A stretch of DNA of 64,000 nt from Pseudoalteromonas sp. SMS1 (GTDB lineage: Bacteria > Pseudomonadota > Gammaproteobacteria > Enterobacterales > Alteromonadaceae): positions 310,001 through 374,000 of the forward strand of contig NZ_JAKGBI010000001.1 of the NCBI RefSeq assembly GCF_021530565.1, given 5' to 3'. Below the pieces are notes generated by a model, which made no database searches, was not told where the DNA came from, and saw nothing but the letters and a program-made list of their open reading frames with translations. The translations under genes and the position numbers were made by a program. Below, piece after piece: positions 36,504 to 44,143 of this stretch (the first letter of the stretch is position 1; the number at the start of each line of letters is the position of its first letter).

Positions 36504-37505
36504 CTAGTTAGCAATTCTCGCTAAGGTGTTGATATCCCATAATTCAACAATACCGTCGCTACTTAACGTTGTCAGAACATTGTCCTTATTAAAGTGCATA
36601 TCCAAAATCATGGCAGTTGAAGTGGCAGATTCAATTTTAAAAGCGCCAATTTGTTGGCCATTTTTTGCATCCCACAGTGTCCACCAGTATTTACTGGATC
36701 CGGTTGCTAAATATTGTCCATTGGGACTGAGTGCCGCAGCTCTAAACCAGCGGAACCGTTCGCGATAGGTTAGTTTTATCGGCGCACCTGCCTCTGAGAA
36801 TGGTTTAAGCAAATACTGCTCGTTGAGAGCATCTGAAACAAACAAAATATCATTTTGAGACCCACTTGCCGCACTTGTTACTCGCTTTTCTAACGAAAAA
36901 CTGAACTTTGGCGTTAGTGAAGCAAAGTGAGATAGCTTGATTTGCCCATCATGCCCCGCGGTCATGATGAGCTGTCTGTGCTCACCCATGTCTAAATGAC
37001 TTACTTTTGCGTCGTGTAATTTTGCTTGCTTGGTCAGCTTATTATCAAAATCGATAAGATTTAAAGTGCCATCCGTCATACCGACGAGTACCAACATTGG
37101 ATTTGCGTATACTGCAACTCGCGATATCTGGGCAAACTCAGATTGGCCAACCACAGAGAACTCACCTTTAAGCTCATTACGCATTAGGTCCCAAACGCGC
37201 AGTTTATTGTCAAAGCTTACCGCAAGTAGGCTATTGTCTTGAGAAAGAGATAGGTCGCTTGCTTTTAATGGATCTACTTCAAACTGATGAACTATTTTAG
37301 TCGTTGCAATGTTGGATACCGTGACCGTACCGTCATTTAGGAAAGCAGCTAACTTAGCATCTTGAGAAATGATGCCTAAATCGATCGGGGCTTCGGATAA
37401 CAAGTTAATAGGGTTTTGTGGATCTTTTTTTGAGTCTGAGCACCCCAAAGTGCAAACAATCAATATCACCACCAACCCTCTATACATTGCGCCTGCGATT
37501 TTCAT
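36504..37505 (-). CDS. WD40-like beta-propeller lipoprotein (second paralogue)
   Basis: A 333-residue protein with a lipoprotein-type signal (MYRGLVVILIVCTLGCSD; the -3 residue Thr is unusual, so lipidation is likely but not certain). WD40-like repeats include KLRVWDLMRNELKG, TAGHDGQIKLSHF and WWTLWDAKNGQQIGAF. It is collinear with the protein encoded at 35370-36356 over the whole length, sharing landmarks such as VTSxAxxxxxxxxFVSDALxxQ and RFRWFRAA / RFKVFRKA. The two therefore arose by tandem duplication and have since diverged. First gene of the trio. Confidence 0.78.
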   Translation of the reverse strand: MKIAGAMYRGLVVILIVCTLGCSDSKKDPQNPINLLSEAPIDLGIISQDAKLAAFLNDGTVTVSNIATTKIVHQFEVDPLKASDLSLSQDNSLLAVSFDNKLRVWDLMRNELKGEFSVVGQSEFAQISRVAVYANPMLVLVGMTDGTLNLIDFDNKLTKQAKLHDAKVSHLDMGEHRQLIMTAGHDGQIKLSHFASLTPKFSFSLEKRVTSAASGSQNDILFVSDALNEQYLLKPFSEAGAPIKLTYRERFRWFRAAALSPNGQYLATGSSKYWWTLWDAKNGQQIGAFKIESATSTAMILDMHFNKDNVLTTLSSDGIVELWDINTLARIAN

Positions 37506-37754
37506 TATTTTTCACTTCTCAAACACTTGACCTGATATCGTTTAGATCAAAATAAATGAATTTAGTTCACTCATGTCATTCAACATCGTAAATACCCAAA
37601 AGCACAACGTAATTCCCTCAAAACCTTCAAGACAACCCCCGCTAAAAGTACTATACTTCAAGTAATACTGTTAGCAATTTATTTTATTCAAAAATCAATA
37701 AATTACTAATTTAGGCACAGTATTTAAAAGCCATTCAGTAGTAAGGAGGGTGAT

Positions 37755-38033
37755 ATGTGTGCAGCCCCAAGAGCAAGGCAACCTTCCAGAGGAAAGCCCT
37801 TAGATTATCAAAGCTCAATAAATGAGACGTTAAGTGCCGAAAAACGAACTGCATTTGCCAAAAAAGCCAATGCAGCATATGAGCGACGCCACCCGAATGA
37901 GGACAATGATATGCCACTAAAAAAGAACAAAGAAGACAAAAAAGCCAAGGCAATCGTGCATAGAATTGAACTGATTTTGTTGCTTGTCGTCATCGCTGCT
38001 ATTGGCATTAGAGTTTTATTTATGACGGACTGA
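37755..38033 (+). CDS. Small C-terminally anchored membrane protein
   Basis: A 92-residue protein preceded by GTAAGGAGGGTGAT, an excellent ribosome-binding site. The N-terminal two-thirds are polar and basic, with a Lys/Asp-rich stretch (MPLKKNKEDKKAKA); a single hydrophobic helix near residues 72-90 (LILLLVVIAAIGIRVLF) ends the chain. No family recognised. Confidence 0.65.
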   Translation: MCAAPRARQPSRGKPLDYQSSINETLSAEKRTAFAKKANAAYERRHPNEDNDMPLKKNKEDKKAKAIVHRIELILLLVVIAAIGIRVLFMTD

Positions 38034-38353
38034 ATGCTAGCGGCTAGTTAGTACTCAAAAGCAGATAACTTTTTCGCTTAAGTTTTTAGCTTATATTGGA
38101 TGGGCGGTCCCTACTCAAAAAAAACCTAAACTAGGCTGTTTAAATAAGCCCACACATTGCGCTTTACACTTCTCTTTTATGTTTCTGTATTAAAAACAAA
38201 CTTCTTCAAAATTTTTCAATTCCCTCTTGCCAGCCAGCAACGTTATAGTATAACATAATTTCAAATTGTTACTTTATAACATACCAAAAGCAGACCCATT
38301 GTAAGGAAACGAACAAAACCTGCTAACCATAACTCTTATAATTGAAAGTAAAT
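38034..38353 (+). other. Leader region of the AztD-like gene
   Basis: About 320 bases without a gene. The part from 38227 holds a possible promoter (TTGCCA, 16 bases, TATAAC at 38249-38254) overlapped by the Zur box at 38242-38254. Earlier sequence contains no clear element. Confidence 0.5.
38242..38280. promoter_or_regulatory. Tandem Zur boxes
   Basis: GTTATAGTATAAC (38242-38254) is a perfect match to the core Zur palindrome GTTATAnTATAAC of gammaproteobacteria, flanked by an ACATAA-like right arm. A second, weaker copy, GTTACTTTATAAC, lies at 38268-38280, 26 bases away centre to centre. The first overlaps the proposed -10 box, so repression when zinc is plentiful is expected. Confidence 0.75.
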
Positions 38354-39703
38354 ATGAAACATACGTATAAATTACTCTCTGTTGCAGTTGCAACGGCACT
38401 ACTAACAGCTTGTGGAGACACAAAAACAACGATTGTTGAACATGATCCAGTCGTTGAAGAAGTTAAAAAAGATGAAGGTAATGATCATAACCATGACCAC
38501 GATCACGGTTCAGAAAATGCCGCTGGCCGCCTATTAGTTACTTCGCCGGACTCGAATTCGATTCATATTTTAGACATCGAGCATAAGGAAGTTGCCGAAG
38601 AGCTAACATCATCTCATTATCCTAAGTATGTTTATACAACAGCAAGCAGTCGCTATGCGGTCCTAGTTCAATATGACAACAGCCGTGTTGAATTTGTCGA
38701 TGGTGGAATCTGGGAAGAAGATCATGGTGATCATATGCACCCATACGAAGAAACACCAAAGCTGAGCAGTGTGTCATTTGACAATGTAAAACCTGCGCAT
38801 GTAACAAGCGGTGAGAGCAATACAGCCATATTCTTTGATGGCGAAGCAGGCCAAACCAACGCACAGGTTGCTGTTTTCTCTGAAGCTTACCTTTCAGGTG
38901 ACGCATCAGCATTTGCTGAGATTGAGTACGACACAAATATGCATGGTGCGGCTCAAGCACGTGGTGATTTTACACTGAGCACTATTCGTGAAGCAGATAC
39001 ACACCCAGTCTTACCAAACAAAATCGCGCTGTTCCACAAACACGATGATCACTTCGATCAAGAAAAAGTATTCGACGCGGAATGCCCTGTTTTGCACGGT
39101 AGTGCACAAAACCATGAACACGTAAGTTTTGCCTGTGGGGACGGTGTTGTTGTTATTACTGAAGAAAACGGCGAATTCACAGCGTCTAAGATTGCTAACC
39201 CTGAGAGCTTTGCTGAAGGTCAACGTATTGGCACATTAAGAGGCCATGAAGACAGTCACCAGTTTATTGGTATTGCAGGCACAGACATAGTCGTTATCGA
39301 TCCTGAACATAACGAGATTGAAAAAGTAGAATGGACAATCACTGAAGGACACAGCATTGCTGGTGGCGATTTCAACTACGATGGTTCACATGCTGCGGTT
39401 TTAGACACTGCTGGCGTACTTAGCATTTTTGAACAACACACAGAAAATGGCGAACATCATTGGGAAGTTTCTCATACAGTAAAAGTGCACGAGCATGAAT
39501 TAGACGCTTTACCTGAAGGCGCCTCTTTCAGAATGACGTTCTCGCAAGCTGAAAATATGGTATTTGTCATCGATTCAACCGCAAAACACGTTTTAGGTTA
39601 TGACTTAGAAAGCGCAGAATTGAAAGTAGAGATTGAACTAGATTTCACACCAGACAGAGCTGTTTGGTTAGGTATTGAAAAAGGAGGCGAGCACGCACAC
39701 TAA
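38354..39703 (+). CDS. His-rich lipoprotein, AztD-like zinc metallochaperone candidate
   Basis: Beginning at ATG 38354 (an in-frame TTG lies 4 codons earlier), 449 residues. The signal ends in lipobox LLTAC. Next comes a His/Asp-rich stretch (NDHNHDHDHG) and a body of beta-propeller character with many further His residues (EEDHGDHMHPYEE, HKHDDHFDQ, HENGEHH-type segments) and a C-terminal GGEHAH. Layout and size resemble AztD, the periplasmic propeller that hands zinc to an ABC-transporter binding protein. Identification is by pattern, not search. The Zur boxes upstream independently support a role in zinc shortage. Its transporter partner is not in the window. Confidence 0.75.
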   Translation: MKHTYKLLSVAVATALLTACGDTKTTIVEHDPVVEEVKKDEGNDHNHDHDHGSENAAGRLLVTSPDSNSIHILDIEHKEVAEELTSSHYPKYVYTTASSRYAVLVQYDNSRVEFVDGGIWEEDHGDHMHPYEETPKLSSVSFDNVKPAHVTSGESNTAIFFDGEAGQTNAQVAVFSEAYLSGDASAFAEIEYDTNMHGAAQARGDFTLSTIREADTHPVLPNKIALFHKHDDHFDQEKVFDAECPVLHGSAQNHEHVSFACGDGVVVITEENGEFTASKIANPESFAEGQRIGTLRGHEDSHQFIGIAGTDIVVIDPEHNEIEKVEWTITEGHSIAGGDFNYDGSHAAVLDTAGVLSIFEQHTENGEHHWEVSHTVKVHEHELDALPEGASFRMTFSQAENMVFVIDSTAKHVLGYDLESAELKVEIELDFTPDRAVWLGIEKGGEHAH

Positions 39704-39743
39704 TACTCCCGAGTATCACGTGTATGTCTCTTGATTGTGAGCC

Positions 39744-39770
39744 AAAGTGCCTTTTTTAAGGCACTTTTTT
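39744..39770. terminator. Bidirectional terminator between the AztD-like gene and trehalase
   Basis: AAAGTGCCTT and AAGGCACTTT form a perfect 10-bp stem with a T4 loop, followed by more T. It serves both converging genes. The stem core AGTGCCT/AGGCACT recurs at 46817-46836. Confidence 0.9.
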
Positions 39771-39821
39771 CATTTCTGGTACTTACTTTTTTGCTTCAAC
39801 GATTTAGTTTTAAAAATAGAA

Positions 39822-41309
39822 TTAAGCTTGTTGCAAAAGTTTATAAAAGCGACTGACGACGCCATTTGTCCACCCAAACCCTTGCTGTACCATGTACTCA
39901 CCACCCTTTGCTATTTTACTTGGATCAACAACATTGTACTTTTCGAGCAAACACCCTGTATGCGAAAATGTATCCTCTACCGTATTTACCCACTTTTGCG
40001 CCACTTTATTCGCTTCAACGTCATAGCCATAATTTAGCAGCCCTTTTACGCCAAACCATTGCAGAGGTGCCCAACCATTTGGACTATCCCACTGCTGCGC
40101 AGTACTACATAATGTTGTCACCAATCCACCCGGTTTCAAAAACTCAGACATTAAACGTGCAGTCATGTCTCTGGCATTGCTGATATCAACCAGTTCAAAA
40201 AACATGGGGGTAAACCCTGCCATCGAGTCAACAGTTGTCAGACACTGCTGTTCAAAATTGTAATCGAAGTACCAACTAGAGTTAGGTTGCCACATATATT
40301 GTTCAATTAATTCGGCCCTATATTTCGCTTTTTTCTGGAAAGAGTCTCTTAATGTCGAGATGCCGAGCGCGTCGTAGCAATGAGCTAACTGACGCTCCAT
40401 AAAGTACATTAGGCAGTTGAGATCGACAGGCACAATCGCAGTAGTCATGATTGAATTTAAATCATCAGCATTTTCAAGCCAGCGGCTACTGAAATCCCAC
40501 CCTGACTCGCAAGCTGCTCGGATGTGTCGATAAAAGCTAAACTTTTGCTCTTCGGCTAACTCTGCCGCGTCCGAGGTGTCCTCTTTGTAAGACTCCGGTC
40601 TTGCAACCGCCTCATCATCCCAGTAACGATTCAGTACGCCGCCACATGGCATTTTTACAACGCGACGATGCGATTCCAGCTCACTTGAAAGTGAATCTTT
40701 GCCAGACATCCAAAATTCGTATTCACGGACAAGTGCTTTGGTCACTGCGTTTAGCCATATGTGATCCGACTTGTTTGACTCCCATAACAAATCAACCATC
40801 AAAGCGGTCACTGGAGGCTGTGATCGCGTCCCGTAGTAGCTCCTGTTACCATTTGGTACATGCCCTAACTCTTCTATGAGAAAACAGAAGTTAGACAGCA
40901 TATTCTGGACAAGATCGTCACGACCACAATCCATCAACCCTAATGCGGTGAAATAACTATCCCAATAGTATATCTCGTTGAAGCGCCCTCCAGGTACGAT
41001 ATACCGCTCTGGCAAAGCAAGTAAAGAACTCGAGTCCTGTTGCTCTGGCTCTCTAAGCAACCGCTGCCACAAAAGGTCAATATACTCTGGGACACTGTTT
41101 AGATCTGGTAAAGCCTCAAGTTCAGGTTGAGGCCTAAACTTGAAATGTGATTGAACAAAAGCTTCCAGGTCTTGTGGCTGTTCAAGGTCGTACAGCTCAC
41201 ACACTTCTTGCCAACTATGCAATGGTATGGCATCTGCAAATGTTTTACTATCTGCAAAGATTCCGCTTAGTTGCACCTCTTTGAAAAGCTGGCTGTGCTC
41301 AAACTTCAT
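39822..41309 (-). CDS. treF: Trehalase (GH37), cytoplasmic
   Basis: Hydrolyses trehalose to two glucose. Both family signatures are present: PGGRFNEIYYWDSYF (106-120) and QQWDSPNGWAPLQW near residue 407. Length 495 without a signal peptide points to the cytoplasmic TreF type, so trehalose must be imported intact. GAGGAAATAGT before the ATG is a good ribosome-binding site. It follows the MFS gene by 13 bases and is co-transcribed with it, under the operator at 42615-42628. Confidence 0.93.
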   Translation of the reverse strand: MKFEHSQLFKEVQLSGIFADSKTFADAIPLHSWQEVCELYDLEQPQDLEAFVQSHFKFRPQPELEALPDLNSVPEYIDLLWQRLLREPEQQDSSSLLALPERYIVPGGRFNEIYYWDSYFTALGLMDCGRDDLVQNMLSNFCFLIEELGHVPNGNRSYYGTRSQPPVTALMVDLLWESNKSDHIWLNAVTKALVREYEFWMSGKDSLSSELESHRRVVKMPCGGVLNRYWDDEAVARPESYKEDTSDAAELAEEQKFSFYRHIRAACESGWDFSSRWLENADDLNSIMTTAIVPVDLNCLMYFMERQLAHCYDALGISTLRDSFQKKAKYRAELIEQYMWQPNSSWYFDYNFEQQCLTTVDSMAGFTPMFFELVDISNARDMTARLMSEFLKPGGLVTTLCSTAQQWDSPNGWAPLQWFGVKGLLNYGYDVEANKVAQKWVNTVEDTFSHTGCLLEKYNVVDPSKIAKGGEYMVQQGFGWTNGVVSRFYKLLQQA

Positions 41310-41322
41310 ACTATTTCCTCGA

Positions 41323-42570
41323 CTATACCGCTGACGAGCACGCTACTTGTTGAGCACGCTTTTTAAATAAAAATAGGGTTAAGGTAATGATACCCATAGG
41401 AATTAAAGACATGTAAAATGCATGTTGGCCGCTCATATATTCAAAAACAAAACCTGTAATAAGCGATCCCGTTGTCCCGCCAAGCGCTGAAAAGACCACA
41501 ATCAAGCCTGTCATAGCTGCATGTCTGTGCTTTTCTAAGCTACTTAACATAATTGAATTAATAACCGGATAAATCGGTGCCATCAGCAACCCAATTAAAG
41601 GCATTAGATATGCGGCAATTGGTGCATCGAATACACTCGTAACGGGTGCTAAAGGTAAGTTTTTAGTCATTGGCAGGGTCAGCAGCACCAGCGTGGCCAT
41701 ACCAGCAATACACACATTTAAAAAGATATACCAATCAACTTTTTTAAGGATCTGCCCGGCCAATAGACGCCCTAAGGCGAGACTCGCGGCAAAGATACTG
41801 CTGAGCTGTACACTCACATCAACAGGCAAATTAAGTACTTGATTGTTAAACGTAGGTAACCACGTCCCTACTCCCTGCTCTATCAACACATATAAAAACG
41901 CACTAATGACAAAAACCAACACAAGCGGCTGATATGTCAAGCGCAGCATATCTATAAAGTCATTTTTTGGACTGTGCTCAGCATTGAGTTTTGGTTTTTC
42001 AATCTGAGCGCTGAAAACCAGTAAGAATGTGAGCAATGAAAGGCCTGCTAAAAGATAATAAACATTCAGCCAATTGTTAGAAGCAACATCATCACTTAAA
42101 AATGCAGCAAACACCCAGTAGCCACTCAGCACACCCACCATGAAAACGCCCTCAATGGTGTTCAACAAGCTGGAGTGCGACTTTGCAGAGTCAGTTACCT
42201 GGCCAATTAACGCGTAGACAGACACTTTTACAATCGCGAATGCACACCCAACAGCTGCAAACAATGCTTTCAGTGCCCAAAAACTCCCTGCGATAGGCGT
42301 GACTAAACACATCACGATAACCAATGATAGCGCGGCCAGTAGTGCGACCTTGTAGCCGATCCGAGGGATAAGCGACGCGACGAGAAAAGACACAATAGCA
42401 ATAGGGATATCCTTAAAGCCCTCTAAGCTTGCTGCTTGCGCTTTGGTTACACCAAAAGTGTTAATGGCTTGCAAAATTACTGTGCCAACACTATTGAGTA
42501 ATATTGCAAATAAGAAGTAACAGACCGCCATGGCCATAATGATTCGCATGTTCTGCATTACATGACTCAT
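41323..42570 (-). CDS. MFS transporter, probable trehalose/sugar permease
   Basis: A 415-residue twelve-helix inner-membrane transporter of the major facilitator superfamily. SLEGFKDIPIAIVSFL and the basic loop IPRIGYKVALLAAL early on, then a second half from QPLVLVFVIS, are typical. The family assignment is firm; the substrate is inferred from the trehalase directly downstream and the shared LacI-type operator. The C-terminus is short and basic (FLFKKRAQQVACSS). Confidence 0.87.
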   Translation of the reverse strand: MSHVMQNMRIIMAMAVCYFLFAILLNSVGTVILQAINTFGVTKAQAASLEGFKDIPIAIVSFLVASLIPRIGYKVALLAALSLVIVMCLVTPIAGSFWALKALFAAVGCAFAIVKVSVYALIGQVTDSAKSHSSLLNTIEGVFMVGVLSGYWVFAAFLSDDVASNNWLNVYYLLAGLSLLTFLLVFSAQIEKPKLNAEHSPKNDFIDMLRLTYQPLVLVFVISAFLYVLIEQGVGTWLPTFNNQVLNLPVDVSVQLSSIFAASLALGRLLAGQILKKVDWYIFLNVCIAGMATLVLLTLPMTKNLPLAPVTSVFDAPIAAYLMPLIGLLMAPIYPVINSIMLSSLEKHRHAAMTGLIVVFSALGGTTGSLITGFVFEYMSGQHAFYMSLIPMGIITLTLFLFKKRAQQVACSSAV

Positions 42571-42614
42571 AAATACGCTAAGATTATCTCAGTCTAGCGC
42601 TCATAAAATCACAA

Positions 42615-42628
42615 TGCAAACGTTTGCA
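42615..42628. promoter_or_regulatory. LacI-type operator before the MFS-trehalase operon
   Basis: TGCAAACGTTTGCA, a perfect 14-base palindrome with the central CG typical of LacI/GalR operators, 45 bases upstream of the MFS start. The identical sequence occurs at 43977-43990. Confidence 0.85.
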
Positions 42629-42708
42629 ATATTAATTTTATGTTATTTTCGTTTAAACATGTGCTGGAGAACGCAATCTATCGTTAAGCGTAAACTCGCT
42701 TTGGGTAA

Positions 42709-43716
42709 TTAGCTTGATTGACGCTCAACCAAAGAAATAGCCAGCTGACTCGACGACACAGCTTCCCCAGCCAGTTGTGCCAGCAGCTTTTCAACCAGTA
42801 GTTCTCCTGCCTTTTTAGTGTCCTGCTTAACGGTTGTCAAGGAAGGAAAACTCACATCAGCCATGGCGATGTTATCAAACCCGACAATAAGCACGTCATT
42901 TGGGATACTAACATAACGTTCTTTGAGTGCTTTCATGGCGCCCAGTGCGACCATGTCACTACAAGCGAAAATACCATCAAAATCAAGCCCATCGCTACGT
43001 AGTTTTCTATTTATGCTGTCGTAAGCCGCTTGGCTGGTTATATCTATTTTTAAGAGCTGAGCTTGCTCAGCCAAACCCGCGAGTTCTATGGCAGTCCTAA
43101 AACCTTTGTAGCGCTCACCCAGTTCAGCATGCTCAGGTTCACCTAAAAACAAAGGCTTTTTACACCCTTTGTCGAGAAGATGTTGAGTGGCCACTTTACC
43201 GCCCAAGAAATTGTCGCTCCCGACAATCACATAGTCAGCCTCCGTTTTCGGGTCACCCCAAACGACTAAAGGCATACCTGCTTCAGAAGCCCGCTCTATG
43301 TGTGCTTGCTGTTTGCCCTGACCAACCACAATCACACCATCAGCTCTTCTCCCGTCGATAAAGTATCCATGCCAATCTTCACCCGCCATAAATGAGTTTG
43401 ACAACAATAGTTCGTAACCTTGACGATTAACGGCAAGGTTTATATCACTCACCACTTTTAGCAAGAATGGATCATCAATTGATTGCTCTGTTTCAGCGTC
43501 AAGGTTAATCAACACAGCGATTACTTTGGTCTTTTGCAGTCTCAACCTACTAGCGGCGGCATTCAAGCTAAAGTTATGGGTTTTAGCCAACTGCTGAATG
43601 CGTTCTCGCGTTTCTTGCTTAATAAGCGGGTTATCGTTAAGCGCCCTTGATGCAGTAGAAGTAGACACCCCTGCTAACTTTGCTAAATCGGCTAACTTTA
43701 ATTTCTTTTGCGGCAT
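42709..43716 (-). CDS. LacI-family regulator of the trehalose genes
   Basis: A 335-residue repressor. The N-terminal helix-turn-helix is KLADLAKLAGVSTSTASRAL with hinge helix NAAASRLRLQKT, where SRLRL supplies the Leu that inserts into the central CpG. The ligand-binding domain is of the sugar periplasmic-binding type (FDGIFACSDMVALGAMKAL and DVLIVGFDNIAMADVSFPSL). It sits between the MFS-trehalase operon and the TonB receptor, both of which carry the same palindrome upstream. Its effector is probably trehalose or a derivative. Confidence 0.9.
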   Translation of the reverse strand: MPQKKLKLADLAKLAGVSTSTASRALNDNPLIKQETRERIQQLAKTHNFSLNAAASRLRLQKTKVIAVLINLDAETEQSIDDPFLLKVVSDINLAVNRQGYELLLSNSFMAGEDWHGYFIDGRRADGVIVVGQGKQQAHIERASEAGMPLVVWGDPKTEADYVIVGSDNFLGGKVATQHLLDKGCKKPLFLGEPEHAELGERYKGFRTAIELAGLAEQAQLLKIDITSQAAYDSINRKLRSDGLDFDGIFACSDMVALGAMKALKERYVSIPNDVLIVGFDNIAMADVSFPSLTTVKQDTKKAGELLVEKLLAQLAGEAVSSSQLAISLVERQSS

Positions 43717-44143
43717 GTCACATCCATTACATCGTGAAAAAATTGGCTTTAAAATAAGCGACTGTTTTTTAGAGACTAACAGTTTACTGATCCGAATAAC
43801 TGCACTTCTAATAGTTCAATGAGCGCGGGTTATTTTCTTACTATATTTCGGTCTCGTCTATCAGTTTCTTAACTCTTTGTTTTTAATATACCTAAGTTCT
43901 TAATCATAGGTAAAAAACCTAGAGACCCTGACGAAATAAGGTAAATGCTAGGTAAAAAAATATCACTTCACACTATTGCAAACGTTTGCATTAAGTTCTA
44001 TTTTAGAATAACGCCCAGTGCAAACCAAACAAAATTATACAAAGCGCGCGTATTTTTAGCTCCTTTGTATCGTGGCGAAAAGCAATGCTGACGGACAGTC
44101 AGCTCTTATGACAACAAATGAAACAACCAAGGGAGCAGCTCCT
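43717..44143. other. Divergent region between the LacI regulator and TonB receptor genes
   Basis: No gene seen. It contains the operator at 43977-43990; the AT-rich stretches on each side probably hold the two divergent promoters. In-frame GTG (44072) and ATG (44108) codons precede the preferred TonB-receptor start. Confidence 0.5.
43977..43990. promoter_or_regulatory. LacI-type operator before the TonB receptor gene
   Basis: A second exact copy of TGCAAACGTTTGCA, about 150 bases upstream of the receptor start and 261 bases upstream of the regulator gene start, so it may also control the regulator itself. Confidence 0.85.
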
